Shown here: positions 34,129 to 43,730 of the stretch, piece by piece
How the letters are laid out: the number at the start of each line of letters is the position of its first letter
Numbering within the stretch: the stretch's first letter is position 1
NCBI RefSeq assembly: GCF_002192455.1
Contig: NZ_CP021744.1
Span: 5,675,501 to 5,739,500 of the forward strand
Length of the DNA stretch: 64,000 nt
DNA from: Streptomyces albireticuli
Lineage (GTDB): Bacteria; Actinomycetota; Actinomycetes; Streptomycetales; Streptomycetaceae
Direction of reading: 5' to 3'
Translations under genes and position numbers: made by a program
The notes under the pieces: model-generated
What the model saw: the letters and a program-made list of their open reading frames with translations, nothing else
Database searches by the model: none
What the model was told of the DNA's origin: nothing

Positions 34129-34761
34129 TCAGATACCCAGTGTCGCCCCACGAAGCTTCGCGAGCGCGTCCGCGTCACCGTCCTGTTCCACCCGGGCCGC
34201 GTCCTGCCGGCCGAAGAGGAACAGCGTCAGCTCGCCCGGCTCGCCGGTGACCGTCACCACCGGGGCGCCCCGGTGCGCGATCGCCGTCCGCCCGTCGGGC
34301 CGCCGCAGCACCAGCCCCACCGGCGACCGGCGCCCCAGCATCCGCGCCACCCGCTCCAGCCGCGCCCACAGCGCGTCCGCGAAGACGGGGTCCGGCTCCC
34401 GGGGCGTCCAGTCCGGCCGGGCCCGGCGGACGTCCTCGGTGTGCACGAAGAACTCCACCGTGTTGGCGGCCTCGTCGATCTGCTTGAGGGCGTACGGGGA
34501 CAGCCGCGGCGGCCCCGTACGGATGAGCTGGATCAGCTCCTCGTACGGCTTCGCGGCGAACTCGGCCTGCACCCGCTCCAGCCGTGGCGCCAGCGCCTTG
34601 ATCACCAGGCCGGCGGAGGCGTCGGCACGGCGCTCGCGCACCACGACATGGGCCGCGAGGTCCCGGGTCCGCCAGCCGTCGCAGAGGGTGGGGGCGTCCG
34701 GGCCCGCCATCTCCAACAGATCGGCGAGGAGCAGGCGTTCGCGCTGCGCGTGGGTCGACAT
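34129..34761 (-). CDS. TIGR03085-family metal-binding protein
   Basis: A 210-residue protein of the DinB/mycothiol-dependent maleylpyruvate isomerase superfamily. The N-terminal helical bundle contains CDGWRTRDLAAHVVVRER, with the family His, and ANTVEFFVHTEDVRRARPDW. The C-terminal part is a small beta domain (VTGEPGELTLFLFGRQ). The ATG at 34761 may be leaderless (TAAGGT seven bases ahead) or may use AAGGTGG. Next to doxX on the same strand, 52 bases upstream of it. Confidence 0.85.
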   Translation of the reverse strand: MSTHAQRERLLLADLLEMAGPDAPTLCDGWRTRDLAAHVVVRERRADASAGLVIKALAPRLERVQAEFAAKPYEELIQLIRTGPPRLSPYALKQIDEAANTVEFFVHTEDVRRARPDWTPREPDPVFADALWARLERVARMLGRRSPVGLVLRRPDGRTAIAHRGAPVVTVTGEPGELTLFLFGRQDAARVEQDGDADALAKLRGATLGI

Positions 34762-34884
34762 GCGCCCCACCTTACGACTGGCGCCCCTCCGGGGCCACGG
34801 CACCGCGCGGAGCGTGGGACGGGGACCCGGAGGCTCGCCCCCGGTTCCGGGAAGGGGCGGGGCCGGGGAAAAGCCCCCGCGTCC

Positions 34885-35697
34885 CTAGTCCGGCAGCGCC
34901 TCCGTCAGCTTCGCGCCGCCCGGCCCCGTGCTCCGGGTGATCGTGCACGTGACCTCGGACTGGCCGCGGTCGTACGTCGACTTGGCCGGATAGAGGGTGT
35001 ACGAGTAGTACGTGCGGCCGTCGGCTATGGAGCGCACCCGGGCCTGGGCCTTCTTCTCGCAGAGGTCCTTGGCCTTGGCCTGGATGTCCATCTCCGTGGA
35101 GAACGTGCCCGTCAGCATCGCGTTGCCGATGACCTCGCCGTCGTGGCTCGTGTCGCAGGACCGCGTGGTCACCCGGGTGACACCGCTGCTCAGGTGCGGG
35201 TGGTCGAAGCACTGGCCGGGCTTGAGCACCACGTACGGCACCCGGGACACGGACGGCGCCGACGGGCCGGCGGAGCCCGACGGGTCGAAGCCCGAGGGCG
35301 CGTCGGAGGGCGAGCTGGGCGTCGCGGACGGGGCCTCGGACGGCGCGGCGGACGAGACCGAGGGGCTCGGCGAGGGCTTCCCCTTCGCGGACGGCTCGTC
35401 GTCACCACCACCGGAGGTGAGGATGACGCCGCCCACTATCAGGCCCGCCACCAGCACGGCCGCGACCACGATGGCGGCGACCTTCGCGCCGTTGCCGCCC
35501 GAGGGCGGGGGCGGCGGGGGTGCGAACTGCCCGTACTGGCCGAAACCCTGCTGGGGCTGGGGCTGGCCGTAAGGATTGCCGTACGGCTGGGCGGGCGGCT
35601 GGGCCGGCGGCTGCGGCGGCCCGAAGCCCTGGGGCGGTCCGAAACCACCGCCGTGGCCAGGCGGTTGCGGGGGGTTCGGCGGCGGCGGAGAGGTCAT
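34885..35697 (-). CDS. proline-rich single-pass membrane protein with septum-formation-like C-terminus
   Basis: A 270-residue protein. Residues 1-68 are Pro/Gly/Gln-rich (GFGPPQGFGPPQPPAQPP), then one membrane helix (about 71-93), then a Ser/Pro/Ala-rich extracellular linker. The C-terminal domain contains VLKPGQCFDHPHLSSG and TTRSCDTSHDGEVIG. The Cys and HDGEV pattern resembles the Septum_form family of actinobacterial surface proteins; this match is from memory. CATGCT seven bases before the ATG at 35697 suggests a leaderless mRNA. Confidence 0.75.
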   Translation of the reverse strand: MTSPPPPNPPQPPGHGGGFGPPQGFGPPQPPAQPPAQPYGNPYGQPQPQQGFGQYGQFAPPPPPPSGGNGAKVAAIVVAAVLVAGLIVGGVILTSGGGDDEPSAKGKPSPSPSVSSAAPSEAPSATPSSPSDAPSGFDPSGSAGPSAPSVSRVPYVVLKPGQCFDHPHLSSGVTRVTTRSCDTSHDGEVIGNAMLTGTFSTEMDIQAKAKDLCEKKAQARVRSIADGRTYYSYTLYPAKSTYDRGQSEVTCTITRSTGPGGAKLTEALPD

Positions 35698-35815
35698 GCG
35701 CGACAGCATGCCGTACGCCACTGACAGCCCCACCGGCGGGATCCCGATCCGAACGCCCCGCCCCCGCGCCCGTACGGGACCCGCGCCCGTAGGCCGGCTC
35801 TGACCCGCGCGCGTA

Positions 35816-35904
35816 CCCGCACCCGCGCCCGCGGCGGAGGAAGTGACCCCGACCACCGTTGCTCGGTCAACGCTGCCCCGCACCCGCGCCCGCGGCGGCG
35901 GAAG
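35816..35904 (+). repeat. pair of 28-base direct repeats upstream of hisI
   Basis: Units at 35816-35843 and 35877-35904 differ at one position. Each contains ACCCGCGCCCGCGGCGG and ends in GGAAG. The second unit runs straight into the hisI -10 box. It looks like a local duplication of promoter-proximal DNA. Confidence 0.6.
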
Positions 35905-35907
35905 CGG

Positions 35908-35913
35908 CAGAAT
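35908..35913 (+). promoter_or_regulatory. -10 box of hisI
   Basis: CAGAAT lies seven bases before the ATG at 35921 with no Shine-Dalgarno, consistent with a leaderless mRNA. Confidence 0.5.
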
Positions 35914-35920
35914 GGACCGC

Positions 35921-36301
35921 ATGACCGGCACCACCCGCCCCACGCCCCCCGGGGCCTCCGCCCTCGACCCCGCCATCGCGTCCCGCCTCAAGCGCGACGC
36001 CGACGGCCTGGTCCCCGCCATCGCCCAGCAGTACGACACCGGCGAGGTCCTCATGCTCGGCTGGATGGACGACGAGGCCCTGCACCGCACCCTCACCACC
36101 GGCCGCTGCACCTACTGGAGCCGCAGCCGCCAGGAGTACTGGGTCAAGGGCGACACCTCCGGCCACGTCCAGCACGTGAAGTCGGTGGCCCTCGACTGCG
36201 ACGCGGACACCCTCCTCGTCAAGGTCGACCAGGTCGGCGCCGCCTGCCACACCGGTGACCGCACGTGCTTCGATGCCGACGTCCTGCCATCGGCCAAGTA
36301 G
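35921..36301 (+). CDS. hisI: phosphoribosyl-AMP cyclohydrolase
   Basis: Zn enzyme opening the purine ring of PR-AMP in histidine synthesis, 126 residues, without the hisE domain found fused in enterics. Conserved motifs are CTYWSRSRQEYWVKGDTSG and ALDCDADTLLVKVDQ, and the metal cysteines of ACHTGDRTCF. The ATG at 35921 is chosen for its distance to the -10 box. A GTG at 35843 is in frame but its ribosome site is too close. It stands away from the main his operon, directly before trpE. Confidence 0.94.
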   Translation: MTGTTRPTPPGASALDPAIASRLKRDADGLVPAIAQQYDTGEVLMLGWMDDEALHRTLTTGRCTYWSRSRQEYWVKGDTSGHVQHVKSVALDCDADTLLVKVDQVGAACHTGDRTCFDADVLPSAK

Positions 36302-36304
36302 CAT
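36299..36304 (+). promoter_or_regulatory. -10 box of trpE
   Basis: TAGCAT overlaps the stop codon of hisI (TAG 36299-36301) and ends eight bases before the ATG of trpE at 36313. A leaderless trpE start is likely. I see no leader peptide or attenuator here. Confidence 0.55.
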
Positions 36305-36312
36305 CCGCTGCC

Positions 36313-37839
36313 ATGGCAGCCACGACCCCGGGTGACATCGCCCCCGACGCCGCAACCTTCCGTACGCTCGCGAAGGACCGCCGGGTCATCCCGGTCACCC
36401 GGCGGTTCCTCGCCGACGGGGACACCCCCGTCGGCCTCTACCGCAAGCTCGCCGCCGAGCGCCCCGGCACCTTCCTGCTGGAGTCCGCCGAGAACGGCCG
36501 CACCTGGTCCCGCTACTCCTTCGTCGGCGTCCGCAGCGCCGCCACCCTGACCGTCCGCGACGGCGCCACCCACTGGCTCGGCACCCCGCCCGTCGGCGTC
36601 CCCACCGACGGCGACCCGCTGGAGACCCTGCGCGCCACCGTGGCCGCCCTGCACACCCCGCGCGACCTCATCGAGGGCACCGGACTGCCGCCCTTCACCG
36701 GCGGCATGGTGGGCTACCTCGGCTACGACATCGTGCGCCGCCTGGAGCGGATCGGCGAGCACGGCGCCGACACCCTCGGCCTGCCCGAGCTGACCATGCT
36801 CCTCACCTCCGACCTCGCGGTCCTCGACCACTGGAACGGCACCGTCCTGCTGATCGCCAACGCGATCAACCACAACGACCTCGACACGGGCGTCGACGAG
36901 GCCTACGCCGACGCCGTCGCCCGCCTCGACGCCATGGCCGCCGACCTGCACCGGCCCGCCCCCACCGACCCCACCGCCCTGCCGCCCTCCGAGCTCCCCG
37001 AGTACACCGCCCGCTGGGGCGGCCCCGACTACATGGCGGCCGTGGAGGACATCAAGGAGCGCATCCGCGCGGGCGAGGCCTTCCAGGTCGTCCCCTCCCA
37101 GCGCTTCGAGACGCCCTGCGAGGCCTCGGCCCTCGACGTCTACCGCGTGCTCCGGGCCACCAACCCGAGCCCGTACATGTACCTGCTCCGCTTCGACGGG
37201 TTCGACATCGTCGGCTCCAGCCCCGAGGCGCTCGTCAAGGTCGAGGACGGGCAGGCCTTGGTGCACCCCATCGCCGGCACCCGGCCGCGCGGCGCCACCC
37301 CGCAGGCCGACGCCGCCCTCGCCGAGGAGCTCATGGCCGACCCCAAGGAGCGCGCCGAGCACCTCATGCTCGTCGACCTCGGCCGCAACGACCTCGGCCG
37401 GGTCTGCGAACCCGGCAGCGTCGAGGTCGTCGACTTCATGTCGATCGAGCGCTACAGCCACGTGATGCACATCGTCTCCACCGTCACCGGCCGCCTCGCC
37501 CCCGGGCGCACCGCCTTCGACGTGCTCACCGCCTGCTTCCCCGCCGGCACCCTCTCCGGCGCCCCCAAGCCCCGCGCCATGCAGATCATCGAGGAGCTGG
37601 AGCCCGCCCGCCGCGGCCTGTACGGCGGCTGCGTCGGCTACCTCGACTTCGCCGGGGACTCCGACACCGCCATCGCCATCCGCACCGCCGTGCTGCGCGA
37701 CGGCACCGCCTACGTGCAGGCCGGCGCGGGCGTCGTCGCCGACTCCGACCCGGCGGCCGAGGACGCCGAGTGCCGCAACAAGGCCGCCGCCGTGCTCCGC
37801 GCCGTCCACTCCGCGAACCGGCTCACCCACCGGTCCTGA
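36313..37839 (+). CDS. trpE: anthranilate synthase component I
   Basis: Converts chorismate and ammonia to anthranilate, the first tryptophan step; 508 residues. The N-terminal LLESAENGR motif is the tryptophan feedback-inhibition site. The catalytic half carries FQVVPSQRFE, PSPYMYLLRFDGFDIVGSSPE, IAGTRPRG, DLGRNDLGRVC and TLSGAPKPRAM. It begins 12 bases after hisI ends. trpD and trpG are not in the window, so the glutaminase subunit must come from elsewhere. Confidence 0.95.
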   Translation: MAATTPGDIAPDAATFRTLAKDRRVIPVTRRFLADGDTPVGLYRKLAAERPGTFLLESAENGRTWSRYSFVGVRSAATLTVRDGATHWLGTPPVGVPTDGDPLETLRATVAALHTPRDLIEGTGLPPFTGGMVGYLGYDIVRRLERIGEHGADTLGLPELTMLLTSDLAVLDHWNGTVLLIANAINHNDLDTGVDEAYADAVARLDAMAADLHRPAPTDPTALPPSELPEYTARWGGPDYMAAVEDIKERIRAGEAFQVVPSQRFETPCEASALDVYRVLRATNPSPYMYLLRFDGFDIVGSSPEALVKVEDGQALVHPIAGTRPRGATPQADAALAEELMADPKERAEHLMLVDLGRNDLGRVCEPGSVEVVDFMSIERYSHVMHIVSTVTGRLAPGRTAFDVLTACFPAGTLSGAPKPRAMQIIEELEPARRGLYGGCVGYLDFAGDSDTAIAIRTAVLRDGTAYVQAGAGVVADSDPAAEDAECRNKAAAVLRAVHSANRLTHRS

Positions 37840-37860
37840 GCCGCGCGGGGCCGCCGAGGC

Positions 37861-37885
37861 GCGCCCCGGAGCCGCCCCGGGGCGC
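37861..37885 (+). terminator. hairpin after trpE
   Basis: GCGCCCCGG (37861-37869), 7-base loop, CCGGGGCGC (37877-37885). Nine base pairs, 22 bases past the trpE stop. Confidence 0.55.
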
Positions 37886-37927
37886 CCGCACGGGGACCCC
37901 CGGGGCGCCCGCCCGGCACCGACGAGA

Positions 37928-37933
37928 GATAGT
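37928..37933 (+). promoter_or_regulatory. -10 box of the trp-linked membrane protein gene
   Basis: GATAGT lies seven bases before the GTG at 37941 with no ribosome-binding site, again the leaderless pattern. Confidence 0.5.
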
Positions 37934-37940
37934 GGTAACC

Positions 37941-38594
37941 GTGAGCGCAGCCGTACCCCACCCCCGCCCCCATGTCGAGCCCGCCGCCCGTACCGGCGCC
38001 GGCCGCCGGCGCAGCGTCGGCACCGCCCTGCTGGCGGGCGCCGCGGGCGCGGCACTCGTCCTCCTGGCGGGCGGCCGCACCTGGTCCGAGGGCACCACCC
38101 GGATCAATGGATCCGCCGTCGCCCAGAGCGCCAGCGGCCAGGACGTCGGCGGCCTGCCCGGCGCCCTCGCCGTCGTCGCCCTCGCCGCGCTCGTCGCCGT
38201 CTTCGCCGTCCGCGGCGTCTGGCGCACCGTCGTCGCCGGCCTGCTCGCCCTGAGCGGCGCGGGCGTCGTCGCCGGCGCGGTCACCGGCGCCACCGACACC
38301 GCCGCCCTGGAGGAGAAGGCATCCCGGGCCAGCGGGCTCACCGGCGCCGCCATAGACGGCGTCAGCCACACCGCCTGGCCCTGGGTCGCCCTCGCCGGCG
38401 GCGTGCTGCTCCTGCTCGCCGGGCTCCTCGCCCTGCGCTACGGCCGCCACTGGCCCGCCATGTCCAGCCGCTACGAGCGCGACGGCACCCCCCGGCCGCG
38501 CCGCGCCCGCACCGCGCCCGACCCCGAGCGCCCCGAGGAGCTGTGGAAGGCCCTCGACCGCGGCGAGGACCCCACCGGCGACACCCGGCCGTGA
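37941..38594 (+). CDS. TIGR02234-type trp-region conserved membrane protein
   Basis: A 217-residue protein with four hydrophobic segments (near residues 27-47, 73-90, 95-118 and 152-175). The loop after the first (GGRTWSEGTTRINGSAVAQS) is the conserved extracytoplasmic part. This family is found only in actinobacterial trp regions, always near trpE or trpC as here. Function unknown. The C-terminus is basic and Pro/Arg-rich and looks cytoplasmic. Confidence 0.85.
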   Translation: MSAAVPHPRPHVEPAARTGAGRRRSVGTALLAGAAGAALVLLAGGRTWSEGTTRINGSAVAQSASGQDVGGLPGALAVVALAALVAVFAVRGVWRTVVAGLLALSGAGVVAGAVTGATDTAALEEKASRASGLTGAAIDGVSHTAWPWVALAGGVLLLLAGLLALRYGRHWPAMSSRYERDGTPRPRRARTAPDPERPEELWKALDRGEDPTGDTRP

Positions 38595-38706
38595 CGCCTT
38601 CCTGACACGCCCCACCCCAGAGCGAGGCGGCCCCGGCCGTCGGGGACAATGACCATGAGCGTTCCCCGCGCCCCAGGGCGCGCCACAGCAACGAGGAGTC
38701 TTACTC

Positions 38707-38940
38707 ATGTCGGGTAGCAGCCACGGACACACCCCGGCCGCCTGGACCGGTGTCACCATCGCCTTCATCGGCTTTTGCGTCTCCGGCGCGTTCATGGTGG
38801 CGGCCAAGCCGGCCGGTTTCTGGGCGGGCATCGTCGTGATCGCCCTCGGCGGCGTCGTCGGCGGCATCATGCGCATGATGGGCCTCGGCCAGGCGCCCAA
38901 GACCGCTGTCAAGAAGGCGCAGCCGCAGACCCAGGGCTGA
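38707..38940 (+). CDS. HGxxPAAW-family small membrane protein
   Basis: A 77-residue protein. It begins MSGSSHGHTPAAW, the motif that names the family, then has two membrane helices (TGVTIAFIGFCVSGAFMVAA and AGFWAGIVVIALGGVVGGIM) and a short basic tail. The ATG at 38707 follows GAGGAG. A GACAAT box at 38645-38650 is a plausible promoter with a leader of about 50 bases. Function unknown; it is part of the trp neighbourhood in Streptomyces. Confidence 0.85.
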   Translation: MSGSSHGHTPAAWTGVTIAFIGFCVSGAFMVAAKPAGFWAGIVVIALGGVVGGIMRMMGLGQAPKTAVKKAQPQTQG

Positions 38941-38966
38941 CCGCCCCCGGAGCTCGTTGCGAAGAG

Positions 38967-39018
38967 GGCGCGGCCCCGGGACCCGTACGGCGGAATCCGC
39001 CGGGTCCCGGGCCGCGCC
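38967..39018 (+). terminator. long GC hairpin after the HGxxPAAW gene
   Basis: GGCGCGGCC-CCGGGACCC pairs with GGGTCCCGG-GCCGCGCC, with an inner GGCGG/CCGCC-type stem (GGCGGAATCCGCC). It is almost perfectly paired over 50 bases and starts 26 bases after the stop. Confidence 0.75.
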
Positions 39019-39047
39019 TTCGCGCTGCCGGGCGGAGACTGGGGAGC

Positions 39048-39482
39048 GTGAGCGACAGCGCCGGCGGGGCCGCCCCCGCCCGGGCCGCGGCGCGCCGCCT
39101 GAGCGTGCCGCTCGGCGTCGGCGCGGGCGTCGCCGCGGCCGCCTGCTACGTCGCCGCCGTCGACCCCCACCGGCCGGGCCACTACCCCGCCTGCCCCCTG
39201 CTGCGGTACACCGGCCTGTACTGCCCCGGCTGCGGCGGGCTGCGCGGTCTGCACGCGCTGTGCCACGGCGATCTCGCCGCCGCCCTGGGCGCCAACGCCC
39301 TCGCCGTCGCCGGCTACGCCGCCTTCGCCCTGCTCTGGGCCGTCTGGGCGGTCCGGGCGCTGCGCGGTGCCGGCGGGGTCTCGCCGCTCCCGAAGGCCGC
39401 CCACCGGTGGGCGCTGGGCGCGCTCGTCCTCGCCTTCACGGTCGTACGGAACCTGCCGTTCGGCGCCGCTCTCGTCCCGTAG
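39048..39482 (+). CDS. DUF2752 membrane protein
   Basis: A 144-residue protein with three membrane helices. It has the DUF2752 signature YPACPLLRYTGLYCPGCGGL followed by RGLHALCHGDLAAALGANAL, in which the cysteines are conserved; function unknown. The GTG at 39048 lies after GAGACT (39035-39040) with no clear ribosome site, so it may be leaderless. It follows the long hairpin and precedes the trpC leader. Confidence 0.83.
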   Translation: MSDSAGGAAPARAAARRLSVPLGVGAGVAAAACYVAAVDPHRPGHYPACPLLRYTGLYCPGCGGLRGLHALCHGDLAAALGANALAVAGYAAFALLWAVWAVRALRGAGGVSPLPKAAHRWALGALVLAFTVVRNLPFGAALVP

Positions 39483-39684
39483 CGGGCGCGTCCGTGAGCC
39501 GTCGGCGATCATTCAATCGATCTCGTACGCATTCCCCGGGTGTCCACTGGGCATCCACGGAGTGGGACCCGCGTCAACCGGATGCGAAACCTTCGCCCTC
39601 CGGCAAGTACCATCGCAGTGCCTGGTGAGGATGTTGTCCGCCCCACCAGCCCAGACCAGCCGAGTCCGGAAGGGGGCCGCTCGC

Positions 39685-40494
39685 GTGAGTGTGCTCGACG
39701 AGATCATCGAGGGCGTCCGTGCCGACCTCGCGGAGCGGCAGGCGCGCGTCAGCCTCGACGAGCTCAAGGAGCGGGCGGCCAAGGCCCCGCAGGCCAAGGA
39801 CGGCGTCGCCGCCCTCCGCGGCGAGGGCGTCAGCGTCATCTGCGAGGTGAAGCGCTCCAGCCCCTCCAAGGGCGCGCTCGCCGCGATCGCCGACCCCGCC
39901 GGCCTCGCCGCGGACTACGAGGCGGGCGGCGCGGCCGTCATCAGCGTGCTGACCGAGCAGCGCCGCTTCGGCGGCTCGCTCGCCGACCTGGAGGCCGTCC
40001 GCGCCAAGGTCGACATCCCGATCCTCCGCAAGGACTTCATCGTCACGGCCTACCAGCTCTGGGAGGCGCGGGCCTACGGCGCCGACCTGGTCCTGCTGAT
40101 CGTCGCCGCGCTGGAGCAGGAGGCCCTGGTCTCCCTGATCGAGCGGGCCGAGTCCATCGGCCTCACCCCGCTGGTCGAGGTGCACGACGAGGAAGAGGTC
40201 CAGCGCGCGGTGGACGCCGGCGCCCGGATCATCGGCGTCAACGCCCGCAACCTCAAGACCCTGGAGGTCGACCGCGGCACCTTCGCCCGCGTCGCCCCCG
40301 AGATCCCGGACGGCATCATCAAGATCGCCGAGTCCGGGGTGCGCGGCCCGCACGACCTCATCGCCTACGCCAACGACGGCGCCGACGCCGTCCTGGTCGG
40401 CGAGTCCCTGGTGACCGGCCGCGACCCCAAGGGCGCCGTGGCCGACCTGGTGGCCGCCGGGGCCCACCCGGCGCTGCGGCACGGGCGGGGCTGA
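39685..40494 (+). CDS. trpC: indole-3-glycerol phosphate synthase
   Basis: (beta/alpha)8 enzyme of 269 residues converting CdRP to indole-glycerol phosphate. Active-site segments are CEVKRSSPSKG, PILRKDFI, LTPLVEVHDEEEV, IGVNARNLKT and IAESGVRG; lysines in the first two are catalytic. The GTG at 39685 follows GGAAGGGGG. A 200-base leader with TACCAT near 39607 as a possible -10 precedes it. First gene of trpC-trpM-trpB-trpA. Confidence 0.95.
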   Translation: MSVLDEIIEGVRADLAERQARVSLDELKERAAKAPQAKDGVAALRGEGVSVICEVKRSSPSKGALAAIADPAGLAADYEAGGAAVISVLTEQRRFGGSLADLEAVRAKVDIPILRKDFIVTAYQLWEARAYGADLVLLIVAALEQEALVSLIERAESIGLTPLVEVHDEEEVQRAVDAGARIIGVNARNLKTLEVDRGTFARVAPEIPDGIIKIAESGVRGPHDLIAYANDGADAVLVGESLVTGRDPKGAVADLVAAGAHPALRHGRG

Positions 40495-40500
40495 CCGCAC

Positions 40501-40665
40501 ATGGGGGCGTACGCGCGCTTGGCCCGGGGATGCCGTCCCCGGGGCTGCCGTGCGCCCGCGCGCCGCGTGCTCGGCCGGCGCGTGCGTTACCACATCGGCT
40601 GTGAGCCGGGGCAGATCAACGGAATGCGATGGCGCGGCGGCGCCGTATCCGCCGCGGGCCACTGA
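40501..40665 (+). CDS. trpM: tryptophan biosynthesis modulator TrpM
   Basis: A 54-residue, Arg- and Cys-rich protein containing LARGCRPRGCRAPARRVLG, RRVRYHIGCEPGQINGMRW and the ending SAAGH. Its size, position between trpC and trpB, and sequence match TrpM (TrpX), described in Streptomyces coelicolor as a small modulator of tryptophan synthesis and development. The ATG at 40501 is six bases past the trpC stop. It is short and would be missed by most length cut-offs. Confidence 0.8.
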   Translation: MGAYARLARGCRPRGCRAPARRVLGRRVRYHIGCEPGQINGMRWRGGAVSAAGH

Positions 40666-40718
40666 GGCACCGCTCTTTTCCGTAGACCGCACCGTCACGC
40701 CTTTCGAGGAGTACGCAC

Positions 40719-41959
<1,241 letters not shown>

Positions 41960-41963
<4 letters not shown>

Positions 41964-42775
41964 GCGGCAACATCGAACTGCTGAACAGCGCCCTGGCCAC
42001 GGCCCGGGCCGAGAACCGCGCCGCCCTCGTGGGCTACCTCCCGGCCGGCTTCCCCACCGTCGACGACGGCGTCCGCGCCGTCACCGCGATGCTCGAAGGC
42101 GGCTGCGACATCGTCGAGGTCGGGCTGCCGCACAGCGACCCGGTCCTCGACGGCCCGGTCATCCAGACCGCCGACGACATCGCCCTGCGCGGCGGCGTCA
42201 AGATCGTCGACGTGCTCCGCACGGTCCGCGAGGCGCACGCCGCGACGGGCGCCCCGGTCCTGGTCATGACGTACTGGAACCCCGTGGACGCCTACGGCGT
42301 CGAGCGGTTCGCCGCCGACCTCGCCGAGGCCGGGGGAGCGGGCTGCATCCTCCCCGACCTCCCGGTCGAGGAGTCCGAGGTGTGGCGCAAGGCCGCCGAA
42401 CAGCACGGCCTGGCCACGGTGTTCGTGGTCGCGCCGAGCAGCCGCGACGACCGACTCGCCCGGATCACCGCCGCGGGCACCGGCTTCGTCTACGCCGCCT
42501 CCCTGATGGGCGTCACCGGCACCCGGGAGTCCGTCGGCCACGAGGCGCAGGAGCTGGTGCGCCGCACCCGCGCCGTGACCGAGCTGCCCGTCTGCGTCGG
42601 CCTCGGCGTCTCCGACGCCGCGCAGGCGGCCGAGGTCGCGCAGTTCGCCGACGGCGTCATCGTCGGCTCGGCCTTCGTCAAGCGCCTGCTGGAGGCCCCC
42701 GGCCTGGAGGCCGGCCTGACCGCGGTGCGCGCCCTCGCGGGTGAACTCGCCGAAGGCGTACGCAAGCGCGCGTAA
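41960..42775 (+). CDS. trpA: tryptophan synthase alpha chain
   Basis: (beta/alpha)8 subunit of 271 residues that splits indole-glycerol phosphate and channels indole to TrpB. Catalytic Glu53 is in DIVEVGLPHSD and Asp64 in PVLDGPVIQ. YWNPVDAYG and VCVGLGVSDAAQA follow. In the second motif most family members have SDPxADGP; here the position is Leu, as often in actinobacteria. The GTG at 41960 overlaps trpB. A strong hairpin follows. Confidence 0.96.
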
Positions 42776-42795
42776 CTCTTTTGATGGAACCGACG

Positions 42796-42824
42796 ACCGG
42801 GGGCGCGCAGGCCGCGCCCCCGGT
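42796..42824 (+). terminator. trp operon terminator
   Basis: ACCGGGGGCGCG (42796-42807), loop CAGGC, CGCGCCCCCGGT (42813-42824): perfect 12-bp stem, 20 bases after the trpA stop. Confidence 0.8.
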
Positions 42825-42839
42825 TCGTTGTACAGGGAC

Positions 42840-43619
42840 GTGAGCCAGAAGAACTCTGAGGGAAAGCGCAGCGCCCGCGAGCGCCTGCAGGAACAGCGCC
42901 TGAAGGAGGAGAGCCGCACCAAGCGCAAGCGGACCCTGATCGCGGCCGTGGTCGTGGTGGCCGTCCTCGGCGCCGGCGCCGGCATCGCCGCCCTGGTCGC
43001 CGGCGGCAAGGACGACAAGAAGAAGACCGCCGGCCCCCTGGTCGCCCCGCAGGGCGCCACCGGCAAGGACACCGTGACCATCCCGGTCGGCAAGCCCGAC
43101 GCCAAGTCCACCCTGACCATCTACGAGGACTTCCGCTGCCCCGGCTGCGGCCAGTTCGAGCTCGGCTTCCGCGACACCATCCGCGACCTGGAGGCCAAGG
43201 GGCAGCTCAAGACCGACTACCACCTGGTCACCCTGATCGACGGCAACCTCCGCGGCTCCGGCTCGCTCAACGCCGCCAACGCCGCCGCCTGCGCCCAGGA
43301 CGCCGGGAAGTTCGCCGCGTACCACGACCTGCTCTTCAAGAACCAGCCGCAGGAGACGGACGACGCCTTCGGCAAGAAGTCCCGGCTGCTGGAGCTGGCC
43401 GGCCAGGTCCCCGGCCTGGACACCCCCGCCTTCCGCAAGTGCGTCGAGGACGGCACCCACGACAGCTGGGTGAAGAAGTCCCAGGACGCCTTCAGCAAGT
43501 CCGCCTACCACGCCACCCCGACCGTGCTGCTCAACGGCAAGGACGTCTACGGCGACCAGAGCAACCCGCTGACCCCCGACAAGCTGCGCCAGATGGTCAC
43601 GGCCAAGGCCAAGGGCTGA
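42840..43619 (+). CDS. DsbA-like membrane-anchored thioredoxin-fold protein, third paralogue
   Basis: A 259-residue protein. It has a basic N-terminus (SARERLQEQRLKEESRTKRK), one membrane helix (about 32-52), and an extracytoplasmic DsbA domain with redox motif CPGC in DFRCPGCGQFE and cis-Pro in HATPTVLL. It shares the plan of the two proteins at 11-13.5 kb but is more distant and has no membrane-protein partner beside it. The GTG at 42840 lies 15 bases after the trp terminator and has no clear ribosome site. Confidence 0.9.
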   Translation: MSQKNSEGKRSARERLQEQRLKEESRTKRKRTLIAAVVVVAVLGAGAGIAALVAGGKDDKKKTAGPLVAPQGATGKDTVTIPVGKPDAKSTLTIYEDFRCPGCGQFELGFRDTIRDLEAKGQLKTDYHLVTLIDGNLRGSGSLNAANAAACAQDAGKFAAYHDLLFKNQPQETDDAFGKKSRLLELAGQVPGLDTPAFRKCVEDGTHDSWVKKSQDAFSKSAYHATPTVLLNGKDVYGDQSNPLTPDKLRQMVTAKAKG

Positions 43620-43714
43620 GCGCGCCCCCGTGCCGGGCGGCCGGGCGCCGCGCCCGCCGGTGCGTTACGCAGCTGTTGTGCCGGGTGGGTTGCCGCGTTC
43701 CCGTCCCGGCAGGG

Positions 43715-43720
43715 TAGCGT
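43715..43720 (+). promoter_or_regulatory. -10 box of lgt
   Basis: TAGCGT, with TTGCCG 19 bases upstream as a possible -35, ends ten bases before the ATG at 43731. The leader would be zero to four bases long. Confidence 0.45.
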
Positions 43721-43730
43721 CGGTGCTGCC

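Noticed and set aside
38655..38717. Short frame from ATG 38655 (about 20 codons) before the HGxxPAAW gene
   Set aside because: Too short, no ribosome site, and it overlaps the real start; more likely part of a leader.
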